Shown: positions 16,301 through 24,932, numbered from the stretch's first letter. The stretch: 64,000 nucleotides of DNA from Exiguobacterium sp. s122 (GCF_018618475.1 NZ_JACSMD010000001.1:1674001-1738000), one strand, 5' to 3'. Program-made: numbers and translations. The notes: generated from the sequence alone by a model not told the origin.

Positions 16301-16768
16301 TGAGAACGCCAATGCGTCTTCATACGATGTGAGCGGACCGTCTGAACCCGGGATGACCGGTAGGCCGGCCGCAATCGCGTTTTGACGGGCCCGAACCTTG
16401 TCCCCGAACGCATGCAAGTGGGATTCGTTCGGCCCGACAAAGATGATGCCTTCTTCGCGGCAACGACGTGCTAGTTCGATGTTCTCTGACAAGAAACCGT
16501 AGCCCGGGTGAATCGCGTCAGCTCCCGATTGCTTCGCGATTCGAATGACGTCCTCGATATCGAGATACGCATCGATTGGCTTTTTATCCAAGCCGACTAA
16601 ATACGCTTCGTCGGCTTTGAAGCGGTGTAACGATCCGCTATCTTCTTGTGAATAGATGGCGACGGTGCGCATGCCGAGCTCTGTGGCGGCACGAAATACA
16701 CGAATGGCAATCTCACCACGGTTGGCTACTAGTAATTTGCTAATTGGTTTCAAATGAATTCCCCCCAT
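13319..16768 (-). CDS. pycA: Pyruvate carboxylase
   Basis: 1149 residues, full length for the single-chain enzyme. Domains in order: biotin carboxylase (about 1-460; KLLVANRGEIAIRVFR, GGGGRGMR, FIEVNPRIQVEHT), carboxyltransferase (about 530-800; LLTDTTMRDAHQSLLATR, with metal-site HLHTHDASG), conserved carboxylase/tetramerisation region (about 830-1050) and biotinyl carrier (VTEAMKMETTVQ). It converts pyruvate, bicarbonate and ATP to oxaloacetate, replenishing the TCA cycle. Start is ambiguous: ATG 16768 has AAAGGA 8 nt upstream, and TTG 16753 has GGGGGG at a good distance and fits the family N-terminus. It lies directly downstream of ftsW, as in B. subtilis. Confidence 0.97.
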   Translation of the reverse strand: MGGIHLKPISKLLVANRGEIAIRVFRAATELGMRTVAIYSQEDSGSLHRFKADEAYLVGLDKKPIDAYLDIEDVIRIAKQSGADAIHPGYGFLSENIELARRCREEGIIFVGPNESHLHAFGDKVRARQNAIAAGLPVIPGSDGPLTSYEDALAFSNEHGFPLMVKAAMGGGGRGMRVIRSEAEMKDLIERAKSEAKQAFGSDEVYIEKLVERPKHIEVQILGDDHGNIIHLFERDCSVQRRHQKVVEVAPCVTLSDESRQAICDAAVKLMRHVGYVNAGTVEFLVTEDESFYFIEVNPRIQVEHTITEMVTGFDIVQTQLMIAQGESLHGDVIHMPKQEDIKLLGFAIQSRVTSEDPGNNFMPDTGKIMAYRSPGGFGVRLDGGNAYVGAEISPYYDSLLVKLSTHGMTFKQAASKMVRNLNEFRIRGIKTNIPFLINVMKHQNFISGDYNTSFIDETPELFVFPKRKDRGTKLLNYIGDVTVNGFPGVGLKDKPISRSVRIPHDLPAEAKPGSKQILTELGPTGLADWVKRQPELLLTDTTMRDAHQSLLATRMRTQDILNIAEPTSKLMPELFSVEAWGGATFDVAYRFLSEDPWVRLMRLRERMPNVLIQMLLRGANAVGYKNYADNVIEKFVHEAAYAGVDVFRIFDSLNNVESIQLAIDATLPTGKVAEAAICYTGELYDGNRPKYHLPYYVELAKQLEASGAHILAIKDMAGLLKPESAYALVSALKDAVDLPIHLHTHDASGNGIFTYARATDAGVDIVDVAASSLSGMTSQPSGGSLIYALDHHERQPKVDVKHYEIISDYWQDVRHNYEPFESDMRAPHPSVYEHEMPGGQYSNLQQQAKAVGLGDRWGEVKAMYARVNMLFGDIVKVTPSSKVVGDMALFMVQHDLSEEDVLTRGHQLDFPDSVVEMMRGELGTPPGGFPTDVQAAILKGEQPLEVRPGKLIEPYDFEKARTELFEKFERPVTDFELLAHALYPKVYDDYVKHTNTYGDVSVLDTLTFFYGLNVGETIQVEIETGKTLIIKLVQVSAPNEDGIRLVSYEMNGVPREIEIKDVNVKTATTSRPKVDRSNPKQVGASMPGSVLKVLVEPGSRVHRGEQLLVTEAMKMETTVQAAQDGEIKAIHIKEGDTIQSDDLLIEFV

Positions 16769-16787
16769 AAAAGTAGTCCTTTCAGTC

Positions 16788-18023
16788 TTACCTTACTACA
16801 TGCAATGACGAGCTTTGAACGTTTTCTGCTGACTTTTCTCGAATTTCAGCCCGTCTTGTCGCTTCCCGATGTCGATTCCGCATCGAGATGCTACTCAGTA
16901 CACCGAGAATACCCATCGTCATGATGAGCGACGTCCCCCCGTAACTGACGAGCGGAAGCGTGACGCCGGTACCCGGGAACCAACCCGACATCGCCCCGAT
17001 GTTGATGGCCGTTTGGACCATCAACTGCGCCGCGATCCCGAAGGAGACGAACATGGCGAAGTGGTTGTCCGTATGATTGGCGATGTTGATGGCGCGGAAC
17101 GCGATGAAAAACAGTAACGTCAAGACGGTCACGACGCCGATGAAGCCGAGCTCTTCCGCGATGATGGACATGATATAGTCCGTCTCCGGCTCCGGCAAGT
17201 ATCCATACTTTTGATAACTGTTCCCGAGTCCGACGCCCGTCAGTCCGCCATGGACGATGGAGATAATCGACATGAGCAACTGGTGCCCGTAACCTTCCGG
17301 GTCCATAAACGGATTGAACACGACGTCGACACGACTCACCTGATTATCGGTGAAGACGAACGTATACATCGCATAGACGAAGCCGACCCCTGCCAAAATT
17401 GCCGGGATGATGATGCGAAGTGGTGACCCGACCGCGAGCCACATCATGAACATGATGGCGCCAAGGACGAACAGTCCCCCGTGGTCCGGTTGCCCGTTGA
17501 TGGCGATGGCATACGGGAGGAAATAATAAATGATTGGAATCAGGAAGAACGCCCCGATTTGAGCGCGCCATCCTTTCTTGACGATGGCGGCCCGTCCGAT
17601 TCGGCCCGGTAGCCCTTTTAGCTCATGGTTCCAGAGCCGGTGATAGTAGTTCGCGAGCAATAAGATCAGCGCGAACTTCGCGATCTCAACCGGTTGCATC
17701 GTGAAACCACCGACGACGAGCCATGCCCGGGCACCGTTCAACGGTGGCATCGCCCATGTGACGAACAACAGGATGACCGTCAACGCATAAAGACCATACA
17801 AGATGTGTGTCTTCCGAAAGTTCTCATAACGGAAGAGCGTCGCCACTAAATAAACGAATACGCCGATTCCGGCATAGATGAGCTGCCGATAAAATAGGCC
17901 ACTATTCGCATAATCCCCTCGGTTCCACACACTCGCACTGTAAATCATGACCGAGCTGATGCCGACGAGCATGAGCACGGCGATAAACAACGTAAAATCA
18001 AAATACTGAAATCTCGTTTTCAT
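16788..18023 (-). CDS. ftsW: FtsW, SEDS peptidoglycan glycosyltransferase for division
   Basis: 411 residues with ten membrane helices. SEDS hallmarks include PPLNGARAWLVVGGFTMQPVE, GYGHQLLMSIISIVHGGLTG, PEPETDYIMSIIAEELGFIG and TGVTLPLVSYGGTSL. SEDS proteins polymerise lipid II with a class B penicillin-binding protein. Assignment to FtsW rather than RodA rests on the ftsW-pycA order shared with B. subtilis and on a separate, RodA-like copy at 62001-63167. AAGGAAGTGA lies 4 nt upstream of the ATG. It sits between ylaN and pycA on the same strand. Confidence 0.93.
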   Translation of the reverse strand: MKTRFQYFDFTLFIAVLMLVGISSVMIYSASVWNRGDYANSGLFYRQLIYAGIGVFVYLVATLFRYENFRKTHILYGLYALTVILLFVTWAMPPLNGARAWLVVGGFTMQPVEIAKFALILLLANYYHRLWNHELKGLPGRIGRAAIVKKGWRAQIGAFFLIPIIYYFLPYAIAINGQPDHGGLFVLGAIMFMMWLAVGSPLRIIIPAILAGVGFVYAMYTFVFTDNQVSRVDVVFNPFMDPEGYGHQLLMSIISIVHGGLTGVGLGNSYQKYGYLPEPETDYIMSIIAEELGFIGVVTVLTLLFFIAFRAINIANHTDNHFAMFVSFGIAAQLMVQTAINIGAMSGWFPGTGVTLPLVSYGGTSLIMTMGILGVLSSISMRNRHREATRRAEIREKSAENVQSSSLHVVR

Positions 18024-18070
18024 CTGTTCACTTCCTTATGTACAGCAATCCGATTGACCATTATAAAAAA

Positions 18071-18105
18071 ATACTCAAACAGCGCCGCTTGCACAGTTTG
18101 AGTAT
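18071..18105 (-). terminator. Terminator of ylaN
   Basis: Stem ATACTCAAAC/GTTTGAGTAT followed on the minus strand by TTTTTTATAA. Confidence 0.85.
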
Positions 18106-18110
18106 AAGGT

Positions 18111-18389
18111 TCATAGTTCTGAAGCTTCCGCGAGCGCGGATAACTTTTGTTCCAATGAATCGAGCAGTCCTTTACCTTCAATGTCTGAAATGAGTCCAAG
18201 ACGGACCGCAAAATCAATTTGGCGTGATAGACCGAACATATGTGTATCAAGCACCTCTTCATAAAGCGGGCACTTCGGCATTTTTAGGTTTTCTAACTGT
18301 ACTTCAATCAAACAACGGATTTTCTCCGCATCGGCTTCAAGTAATTGAAGCGCTTGCTCCCGTTGGACTGCAGCCAAATTTGTCGCCAC
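18111..18389 (-). CDS. ylaN: YlaN family protein (Fe/Fur-linked)
   Basis: 92 residues (B. subtilis YlaN has 93): [60 protein letters not shown]. Small helical protein. Recent reports describe YlaN as an iron-binding partner that relieves Fur repression; this is from memory. The GTG at 18389 has GGAGGAGGGG upstream; the frame extends to 18428 without a ribosome-binding site. Its promoter appears to be embedded in the long inverted repeat at 18435-18471. Confidence 0.92.
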   Translation of the reverse strand: MATNLAAVQREQALQLLEADAEKIRCLIEVQLENLKMPKCPLYEEVLDTHMFGLSRQIDFAVRLGLISDIEGKGLLDSLEQKLSALAEASEL

Positions 18390-18434
18390 TACGACCCCTC
18401 CTCCGTACAATGACAGACTGTTTGTCATAACTCA

Positions 18435-18471
18435 ACTGTACATTATAATTCATCATAATTCAATGTACAGT
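18435..18471. promoter_or_regulatory. 10-bp inverted repeat over the ylaN promoter
   Basis: ACTGTACATT (18435-18444) and AATGTACAGT (18462-18471) are perfect inverted copies separated by 17 bp. On the minus strand TATAAT (18442-18447) overlaps one arm and a -35-like TGTACA (18464-18469) overlaps the other, at 16-bp spacing. A protein binding both arms would cover the ylaN promoter. I do not recognise the regulator. Confidence 0.55.
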
Positions 18472-18522
18472 CGCGATTCAAGGCGAGTTTCTGTCTTGTT
18501 CACAAATTGATGCCAAACCTTG

Positions 18523-18528
18523 TATAAT
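18523..18528 (+). promoter_or_regulatory. Candidate -10 element for the ylaL-position gene
   Basis: Perfect TATAAT 34 bp upstream of the ATG at 18562. No good -35 at 17 bp. Confidence 0.45.
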
Positions 18529-18561
18529 GAACAGTGTACCGTGAATAAAGGGGGACTACCA

Positions 18562-19029
18562 ATGATTTTTCCGTTAGACGGGGCTGTACGTCACGCGTTG
18601 ACGATCGACCCGACCGTATGGATTTTTGACGAGCGCAAGCGAAATGTCGAGGCACTTGATTCCGAACTCGAAAGCGATCAGGACGCTTATTATGCCAAAA
18701 TGGGGAAGGCATGGGATGAGGGGCTGACACAAGGCGCTCGAATCGACCATAACAAACCGATGTCACGTGCCGATAAAGATGCGGCACTCCGCGATTCGTT
18801 CGCCATGCCGTTCGCACCGTTTTTACAAAACGCCGAACCGCTCGCGACCGCGACTCACGTTAGCTTTTACGGGGAAACGACGTTGACGCTCTCGCTCGCT
18901 GAAGCGAGCAGTGTCTATCTTCAATTCTCAAAGGACGGCAAAGTGCTCACAGACGGGCCTGTATATGTGCTCTATGACAATCAGTGCATTCGCTCGGTCG
19001 ACCATATCGTCGTCCGCAGCAACGGATGA
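18562..19029 (+). CDS. Conserved protein at the ylaL position, unknown function
   Basis: 155 residues, soluble, no signal peptide. It begins MIFPLDGAVRHALTIDPTVW and contains WIFDERKRNVEAL and a C-terminal beta-rich segment (TLTLSLAEASSVYLQFSK, GPVYVLYDNQCIRSVDHIVV). By position between ylaN and the phoH-like ylaK homologue it would match B. subtilis ylaL. I infer that from gene order and cannot confirm it by sequence. AAAGGGGGA precedes the ATG; a longer frame to 18520 lacks a ribosome-binding site. A terminator overlaps the stop codon. Confidence 0.6.
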   Translation: MIFPLDGAVRHALTIDPTVWIFDERKRNVEALDSELESDQDAYYAKMGKAWDEGLTQGARIDHNKPMSRADKDAALRDSFAMPFAPFLQNAEPLATATHVSFYGETTLTLSLAEASSVYLQFSKDGKVLTDGPVYVLYDNQCIRSVDHIVVRSNG

Positions 19030-19047
19030 GGAGGCTTTTGCCTTCTC
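19028..19047 (+). terminator. Terminator of the ylaL-position gene
   Basis: GAGGAGGC/GCCTTCTC with a TTTT loop and a run of seven or more T; the stem begins in the stop codon. Confidence 0.85.
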
Positions 19048-19123
19048 TTTTTTTAGACTTTTTACTTCATAAAGTGTAAGATATATCCTATGTAGATTCA
19101 TTCGAAAGGAAGTGACGCTCACG

Positions 19124-20320
19124 GTGCCACTATGGAAAAAGAATTTAATCATCGTTTGGCTCGGAAGTTTCTTGACGGCCGCCTCGATGAGTCTCGTGTT
19201 GCCGTTCCTTCCGCTCTTTATTGAAGAGCTGGGTGTGCACGACCCGGACGATGTCGTCATATGGTCGGCCATCGCGTTCGGTGCCACGTTCCTCGTCGCC
19301 GCCTTCGTCTCCCCGCTATGGGGAAGGCTCGCGGACCAAAAAGGGCGTAAATTGATGCTTATCCGAGCGAGTCTTGGGATGGCGACGGTCATGACGCTCA
19401 TCAGTTTCGTCCAAGACATTTATCAACTCGTCGGGCTTCGGCTCTTAATGGGTGCCGTCTCCGGATTTATCTCGGCCGGCATCACGCTTGTCGCTTCACA
19501 AACACCAAAAGAGAAAAGTGGCTGGGCGCTCGGTACGTTGTCGACCGGTGGCATCACCGGTGGTCTCCTCGGTCCGTTAATTGGCGGACTGCTCGCTGAC
19601 TGGGTTGGGCTTCGATCCGTTTTTCTCTTTACAGGAAGTGCGCTCTTCTTGACGTTTCTCATCACACTCGTATTCGTCAAAGAAGACTTCGTACCCGTGG
19701 CGCGTGAAAAACTCGATTCGACGAAATCGATTATTCGCTCGCTTCGCCATCCGCAACTGATACTCAGCTTGTTTGTCACGACATTCTTAATCACGTTCTC
19801 GACGCAGTCGATCGGCCCGTTATTGACGCTTTACGTCCGGGAGTTAAATCCGTATACGACGTCGCTTGCGTTTCTCGCTGGAATCGTCGCTTCGGCCCCA
19901 GGGGTCGCCGCCTTGATTTCGGCCCCACGGCTCGGCCAATGGTCGGACCGGTTCGGCGCGGAGCGCATCTTGTTTTGGGCGCTCATCGTCTATAGCGCGC
20001 TCCTCATCCCGCAGGCGTTCGTCACGTCGACGACACAGCTCGTCTTATTGCGCTTTGGACTTGGTTTTGCGACCGCGGCGCTCCTGCCGTCCGTCCAGTC
20101 CCTGTTGCGGCAACATACGCCAAGTTCCGCCACAGGTCGAATCTTCTCGTACAATCAATCCGCTCAGTTCATGGGGAACTTACTCGGTCCGTTGTTCGGG
20201 TCTCAAATCGTCGTCCATTTCGGATTTTCGGCTTTGTTTGTCATCACCGGCCTCATCATGTTGACGAACGCATTTTTAGAGAAAGCCAACGTGCGTACGC
20301 TCGTTGCGAAACCAAAATAA
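19124..20320 (+). CDS. MFS drug/solute exporter
   Basis: 398 residues, 12 membrane helices in two halves. Motif A appears after helix 2 as GRLADQKGRKLML, and the antiporter motif C in helix 5 as GGITGGLLGPLIGGLLADW, indicating a drug:H+ antiporter of the DHA1 group, similar to YttB/MdtG-like proteins. The substrate cannot be predicted. AAGGAAGTGA lies 8 nt before GTG 19124; an in-frame GTG at 19112 is too close to it. This gene is not part of the ylaF-ylaN set in B. subtilis, so it looks like an insertion in that block. Confidence 0.85.
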   Translation: MPLWKKNLIIVWLGSFLTAASMSLVLPFLPLFIEELGVHDPDDVVIWSAIAFGATFLVAAFVSPLWGRLADQKGRKLMLIRASLGMATVMTLISFVQDIYQLVGLRLLMGAVSGFISAGITLVASQTPKEKSGWALGTLSTGGITGGLLGPLIGGLLADWVGLRSVFLFTGSALFLTFLITLVFVKEDFVPVAREKLDSTKSIIRSLRHPQLILSLFVTTFLITFSTQSIGPLLTLYVRELNPYTTSLAFLAGIVASAPGVAALISAPRLGQWSDRFGAERILFWALIVYSALLIPQAFVTSTTQLVLLRFGLGFATAALLPSVQSLLRQHTPSSATGRIFSYNQSAQFMGNLLGPLFGSQIVVHFGFSALFVITGLIMLTNAFLEKANVRTLVAKPK

Positions 20321-20342
20321 ACGCCGAGCGCGCGCTCGGCGT
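20321..20342. terminator. Bidirectional terminator between the MFS and PhoH-like genes
   Basis: A perfect palindrome ACGCCGAGCGC/GCGCTCGGCGT flanked by A and T runs, serving the two converging genes. Confidence 0.85.
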
Positions 20343-20347
20343 TTTTG

Positions 20348-21664
20348 TTATAGCAGGTCAGCGGCCAACCGGGCGAGCGATGAACGCTCCCCTTTCACGA
20401 GTTGGACGTGACCGAACACGTTTTGTCCTTTGAATCGTTCGACCGCATACGTCAACCCGTTCGAATACTCATCCAAGTACGGATGGTCAATTTGATACGG
20501 GTCACCAACGAGGACGATTTTCGAGTTTTCCCCGACACGAGTCAAAATCGTCTTAATCTCATGCTTCGTCAAGTTCTGCGCCTCATCGATGATGATGAAT
20601 TGGTCCGGCATGCTGCGTCCGCGAATATACGTGAGCGCCTCGAGTTGAATCGATTTGATGCCGGCTAAAATGTTACCGAGCTCGTCTTTTGAATTGGCGT
20701 TGAATAAAAATTCCAAGTTATCATAAATCGGTTGCATCCACGGACGGAGTTTCTCTTCCATCTCGCCCGGTAGATAGCCGATGTCATTCCCCATCGGGAC
20801 GACCGGCCGCGCGACGACGAGTTTATTGAAGCGATGTTCGTCTTCGACGAGCGAGAGGCCTGCGGCGAGCGCAAGCAACGTTTTCCCGGTACCCGCTTTA
20901 CCGAGTAGCGTGACGAACGGGATGTCATCACGGAGCAGTAAATCGAGCGCCATCCGTTGTTGGACGTTCCGAGGATGGATCCCCCAAATATGGTCGGCAT
21001 CGAGCGACAACGGTCGGATGATCGGCTGCAGCGCATCGACGACGGCGAGTGCACTCGCCTTTGAGACGTTACTCTTCAACACAACGAACGCGTTCGGGTA
21101 CAGCTGATTTTTTGAAATGGCTGACACAGGTAACTGGCGCACTTGATAAAATTCGTCGATCAGCGCTTGGTCCACCTCAATCTCCCGATATCCGGCATAT
21201 AAGTTCGTCGTATCGACGATATGGTCCGTTAAATAGTCCTCGGCTTCGATGCCGATGGCGTCTGCCTTGACGCGGACGAGTATATCTTTTGACACGACCA
21301 CGACTTTTCGATTCGGGTCATGTTCATGTTGTTTCATAAGTCCTAACGCGACGGTCAAGATGCGGTTGTCGTTCGTCATCACATCGAACGGAAAATCGAC
21401 GGAATGCTCGTGACCGATTTCGACGAATAACCGGCCCCCATTTTCAAGCGGCACCCCATCATGAAGTTTAGCGGTCGTTCGAAGTTGATCGAGAACGCGT
21501 GCCGTCTCTCTGGCGTTGCGACCGACCTCATCCATGTTTCGTTTTTTGCCGTCTAATTCTTCTAAGACGATCGCCGGGATGACGACATCGTGCTCATCAA
21601 ATTGAAATAAAGAGAGTGGATCGTGTAAGAGTACGTTCGTATCGAGCACATAGGTTTTTTTCAT
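20348..21664 (-). CDS. PIN-PhoH fusion ATPase (YlaK/PhoH2)
   Basis: 438 residues (YlaK is about 442). N-terminal PIN ribonuclease domain (about 1-135) with MKKTYVLDTNVLLHDP and acidic residues in VVIPAIVLEELDGKK. The C-terminal PhoH ATPase has Walker A GKAGTGKTLLALAAG, Walker B FIIIDEAQNLT and an arginine-rich sensor region. PhoH2 proteins are reported to act as sequence-specific RNA helicases/RNases. The ATG at 21664 is preceded by GAGGGGCGG. It follows the split-barrel gene on the same strand with a 32-bp gap. Confidence 0.93.
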   Translation of the reverse strand: MKKTYVLDTNVLLHDPLSLFQFDEHDVVIPAIVLEELDGKKRNMDEVGRNARETARVLDQLRTTAKLHDGVPLENGGRLFVEIGHEHSVDFPFDVMTNDNRILTVALGLMKQHEHDPNRKVVVVSKDILVRVKADAIGIEAEDYLTDHIVDTTNLYAGYREIEVDQALIDEFYQVRQLPVSAISKNQLYPNAFVVLKSNVSKASALAVVDALQPIIRPLSLDADHIWGIHPRNVQQRMALDLLLRDDIPFVTLLGKAGTGKTLLALAAGLSLVEDEHRFNKLVVARPVVPMGNDIGYLPGEMEEKLRPWMQPIYDNLEFLFNANSKDELGNILAGIKSIQLEALTYIRGRSMPDQFIIIDEAQNLTKHEIKTILTRVGENSKIVLVGDPYQIDHPYLDEYSNGLTYAVERFKGQNVFGHVQLVKGERSSLARLAADLL

Positions 21665-21696
21665 AGACTTTGCCGCCCCTCGCAAATTGTTGGTGA

Positions 21697-22146
21697 TCAA
21701 GAGTTCAAGCTTTCCTTGACTTCACGGTCCAACTTTTCTGCTGCTTCTGGATCGTACGTTTTGACGATTTCTGGTTGTCCAAACATCGCGCCATAAAACG
21801 AGATGTTCCGGACTTCCTCGACACGCCCTTCAAAAAAACGAAGGTGAAGCACCGGCACAACACCGGGTTCAAATTCCACGACTGGAGATAGCGTCGCATT
21901 GTATGCCGAGCCGTCTTCGATAAAAACAAGACTCGCTGTTCTCTCTTGCTGTAAAAGCGTGATTAAATGTGAATTTTTCGTCAGGGCGAACCGAATCGTT
22001 TGTCGCGTCGGGGCTTGCACCCAACTGATGGCATGTGTCGTCGGCCATCGTTTCGCTTCATCGAACGCGACTAAAATCGATAACGGCATATCGTTTAAGG
22101 CATCTTGTTGCGCGTCAGATAACTCAAACATCGCTTTACTTGCCAT
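21697..22146 (-). CDS. Pyridoxamine 5'-phosphate oxidase-like flavin-binding split-barrel protein
   Basis: 149 residues with the FMN-binding split-barrel pattern: ILVAFDEAKRWPTTHAISWV, TIRFALTKNSHLITLLQQE and TASLVFIEDGSAY, then VPVLHLRFFEGRVEEV. Members bind FMN, F420 or haem; many are uncharacterised general-stress-type proteins. GGAGGGGAG precedes the ATG. It probably forms an operon with the PhoH-like gene downstream. Confidence 0.7.
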   Translation of the reverse strand: MASKAMFELSDAQQDALNDMPLSILVAFDEAKRWPTTHAISWVQAPTRQTIRFALTKNSHLITLLQQERTASLVFIEDGSAYNATLSPVVEFEPGVVPVLHLRFFEGRVEEVRNISFYGAMFGQPEIVKTYDPEAAEKLDREVKESLNS

Positions 22147-22224
22147 ACACTCCCCTCCTCCACGGGTATATGAATTGCTTTCGCCCTTACCTCATTCATT
22201 CCCTGCTTTTCTATTGTGAAATCA

Positions 22225-22233
22225 TGCTATAAT
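22225..22233 (+). promoter_or_regulatory. Extended -10 promoter element for ylaI
   Basis: TGCTATAAT matches the extended -10 consensus, 23 bp upstream of the ylaI ATG. No good -35 is visible, as expected for extended -10 promoters. Confidence 0.6.
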
Positions 22234-22255
22234 CAAGAAAGAGGAAGGTGAGACC

Positions 22256-22456
22256 ATGCGCGTAAAGTGCTCTCTTTGTGATAAAGTCGAAACGATTGAT
22301 TCGTGGTCGTTCGAAGCGAAACGGCTTCGCAACAAACCCGCTAAAACGTATATGTGCCAAACGTGCCAAGAACGCATCTCTGAACGAACGGCAGAGCGGA
22401 ATGCGACCGGTCACTTCAACTTATATCCATCGTTCCGCCAAAAGCGGAGATGGTAA
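22256..22456 (+). CDS. ylaI: YlaI family zinc-ribbon protein
   Basis: 66 residues beginning MRVKCSLCDKVETID and containing TYMCQTCQERI. The two CxxC pairs form a probable zinc ribbon, as in the DUF2197/YlaI family. Function is unknown. GGAAGGTGAGA precedes the ATG. It lies between ylaH and the PhoH-like ylaK homologue, as in B. subtilis. Confidence 0.85.
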   Translation: MRVKCSLCDKVETIDSWSFEAKRLRNKPAKTYMCQTCQERISERTAERNATGHFNLYPSFRQKRRW

Positions 22457-22458
22457 TC

Positions 22459-22495
22459 AAAAATGACGCCCCGCATAACGCGAGACGTCATTTTT
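22459..22495. terminator. Terminator between ylaI and ylaH
   Basis: AAAAATGACG/CGTCATTTTT stem with a further GC-rich inner pairing. The T run overlaps the ylaH stop, and the symmetric A/T runs suit both directions. Confidence 0.8.
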
Positions 22496-22840
22496 TTAGT
22501 GGGATTCGATCCCTTGGCGGCGGTTCCACCAGAGGCGTCCTCGATAAATGGCCAAGACGATCGCCATGACGAGAAGGACTTCTGGAATCGGCCACGTGAA
22601 GAAGACGAGTGCCATCGTTCCCGCACCGAGTGACAATAGAATGTAGACGATGAGTGATTTCCACCACGTCAACTGTTTAGCAAAGCCTAATTTGAACACG
22701 AGAATCGTAAGTAAGATGACCGTGATAATCAACGCGTTGAATCCGACCGAGAAGTCGTTCGCGTCACTGCCGACCCCAAGAAGCGAGGCAATCCACGGTA
22801 CATCGATTTGTGTGATGTCAATCGTTTGAGAAGCTTTCAA
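22496..22840 (-). CDS. ylaH: YlaH-like membrane protein
   Basis: 114 residues with three predicted membrane helices (about 33-53, 61-80 and 82-102) and a basic tail. It matches the YlaH-like family by VGFNALIITVILLTILVFKLG and WWKSLIVYILLSLGAGTMAL. Function is unknown. It is just upstream of typA on the same strand, but a strong terminator lies in the gap after typA rather than between the two, so transcription from a ylaH promoter would move away from typA. Confidence 0.85.
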   Translation of the reverse strand: MKASQTIDITQIDVPWIASLLGVGSDANDFSVGFNALIITVILLTILVFKLGFAKQLTWWKSLIVYILLSLGAGTMALVFFTWPIPEVLLVMAIVLAIYRGRLWWNRRQGIESH

Positions 22841-22891
22841 GCTGAGAATCCCCCTTTATTTCATACACATCCATTCTACACTATCCAAAAG

Positions 22892-22920
22892 AAAAGGGAA
22901 CGCCGAGGCGCTCCCTTTTT
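22892..22920 (-). terminator. Terminator of typA
   Basis: AAAAGGGA-A-CGCC / GGCG-C-TCCCTTTT stem, 5 bp beyond the typA stop. Confidence 0.85.
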
Positions 22921-22925
22921 CGCAC

Positions 22926-24770
22926 TTATTCTTTACCAAGTTTACGACGCTTGTCAGCTTTCTCGCGTTCGTTCTTGTTCAAGACTTTCTTACGGAGACG
23001 AATTGACTCCGGCGTGATTTCGCAGTACTCGTCGTCATTCAAGAATGTGAGCGACTCTTCGAGTGAGAAGACGCGTGGACGTTTCAAGACTTGTGTCGAG
23101 TCTTTTGATGATGCACGCATGTTCGTCAACTGCTTTCCTTTCACGGCGTTGATCGCGAGATCGACGTCACGGTTACACTCACCGATGATCATCCCCTCGT
23201 ATACATCTGTACCCGGCTCGATGAAGATCGTTCCACGGTCTTCAAGCGCACCAATCGAGTAAGCCGTCGACTTACCAGGTTCGATACAAACCATAACACC
23301 GCTACGGCGGCCGCCGATATCAGCAGAGATGAACGGACGGTATTCTTCGAACGTGTGGTTCAAGATTCCGTATCCGCGTGTCGCTGACAAGAACTCGTTA
23401 CGGTAACCAATGAGCCCACGTGAAGGAACGATGAATTCCATACGCGTCTGACCGTTGTCGTTCGTGTTCATGTTCGCCAGTTCACCTTTACGGAGACCGA
23501 TCGACTCCATGACTGAACCTGTGTACTCTTCCGGCACGTCGATGATGACGCGCTCGAACGGCTCGATTTTCGTACCATCTTCGTCTTCACGAATGATAAC
23601 TTGTGGCTTCGAAACTTGAAGCTCATACCCTTCACGACGCATGTTCTCAATCAAGATTCCGAGGTGAAGTTCACCACGGCCTGAAACGATCCATTGGTCA
23701 GGTGAGTCTGTGTTTTCGACACGGAGCGAAACGTCCGTCTCGAGTTGTTTCATCAAACGCTCTTCGATTTTACGTGCTGTCACGAAATCGCCTTCGCGTC
23801 CTGCGAAAGGTGAGTTGTTTGTCATGAAACGCATTTGAAGCGTCGGCTCATCGATGCGGAGGAGCGGAAGTGGTTCTTCTTTTCCGACTGGCGTGACCGT
23901 CTCCCCGACGTTGATGTCTTCCATCCCCGCGATGGCAATCAAGTCACCGGCTTTCGCTTCGTCGATTTCAACGCGCTTGAGTCCAAAGTAACCAAACAAT
24001 TTCGTAACACGAAGTTGCTTGATTGAACCGTCTGTTTTGCAAAGTGACACGGACTCGCCAACTTTGATTTTCCCACGGAAGACGCGACCGACACCGATCC
24101 GGCCAAGGTAGTTATCGTAGTCGAGCATCGTGACTTGGAACTGGAGCGGCTCATCTGAGTTATCGATTGGCGCTGGCGTGTTCTCAAGGATTGTGTCGAG
24201 CACGTACGTGATTGTATCTTCTTGCTTCTCTGGATCAGGATCGAACGAACTTGAACCGCTGACTGCAGACGTATAGACGACAGGGAATTCAAGTTGATCT
24301 TCATCTGCTCCAAGGTCAATCAACAAGTCAACAACTTCGTCGACGACGTCGAGTGGGCGGACCATCGGCTTGTCGATTTTGTTGACGACAACGATTGGAC
24401 GGAGACCTTGGTCGAGTGCTTTCTTCAATACGAAACGTGTCTGTGGCATACAACCTTCACGCGCGTCGACGACGAGGATAACGCCGTCAACCATACGCAT
24501 GATTCGCTCAACTTCTCCACCGAAATCGGCGTGACCTGGCGTATCTACGATGTTGATGCGTGTGTCTTTATAATCGATTGCCGTGTTTTTCGCGAGAATC
24601 GTGATTCCGCGCTCACGTTCGATATCGTTCGAGTCCATGGCGCGCTCAGCGACCATTTCATTTGTCCGGAATGTCCCAGACTGTTTTAACAATTCATCGA
24701 CTAGCGTTGTTTTACCATGGTCAACGTGGGCGATGATGGCTACGTTCCGAAGGTTTGTTCTTACGTTCAT
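22926..24770 (-). CDS. typA: TypA/BipA ribosome-associated GTPase
   Basis: 614 residues, full length. G1 [11 protein letters not shown]3 [16 protein letters not shown] and G4 NKID ([10 protein letters not shown]) mark the GTPase. Domain II follows, then EF-G-like domains III and V ([20 protein letters not shown]) and the BipA-specific C-terminal domain with a basic tail. BipA is a translational GTPase that assists 50S assembly, important in the cold and under stress. AGAGAGGA precedes the ATG. Confidence 0.97.
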   Translation of the reverse strand: MNVRTNLRNVAIIAHVDHGKTTLVDELLKQSGTFRTNEMVAERAMDSNDIERERGITILAKNTAIDYKDTRINIVDTPGHADFGGEVERIMRMVDGVILVVDAREGCMPQTRFVLKKALDQGLRPIVVVNKIDKPMVRPLDVVDEVVDLLIDLGADEDQLEFPVVYTSAVSGSSSFDPDPEKQEDTITYVLDTILENTPAPIDNSDEPLQFQVTMLDYDNYLGRIGVGRVFRGKIKVGESVSLCKTDGSIKQLRVTKLFGYFGLKRVEIDEAKAGDLIAIAGMEDINVGETVTPVGKEEPLPLLRIDEPTLQMRFMTNNSPFAGREGDFVTARKIEERLMKQLETDVSLRVENTDSPDQWIVSGRGELHLGILIENMRREGYELQVSKPQVIIREDEDGTKIEPFERVIIDVPEEYTGSVMESIGLRKGELANMNTNDNGQTRMEFIVPSRGLIGYRNEFLSATRGYGILNHTFEEYRPFISADIGGRRSGVMVCIEPGKSTAYSIGALEDRGTIFIEPGTDVYEGMIIGECNRDVDLAINAVKGKQLTNMRASSKDSTQVLKRPRVFSLEESLTFLNDDEYCEITPESIRLRKKVLNKNEREKADKRRKLGKE

Positions 24771-24932
24771 GTAGTTAGTCCTCTCTTATTTAAAAAAGTT
24801 TCATCTTTTATTCAACTTTAAGAGTATAGCACACGTTCTACCACCTTTGTCGAGTGTTATCGACTGTTACCGTTTCCATTTGGCTTCTTTTTTGCATACA
24901 ATAGAGGAGATTAGAGAAAAGGGGGAATCTCC

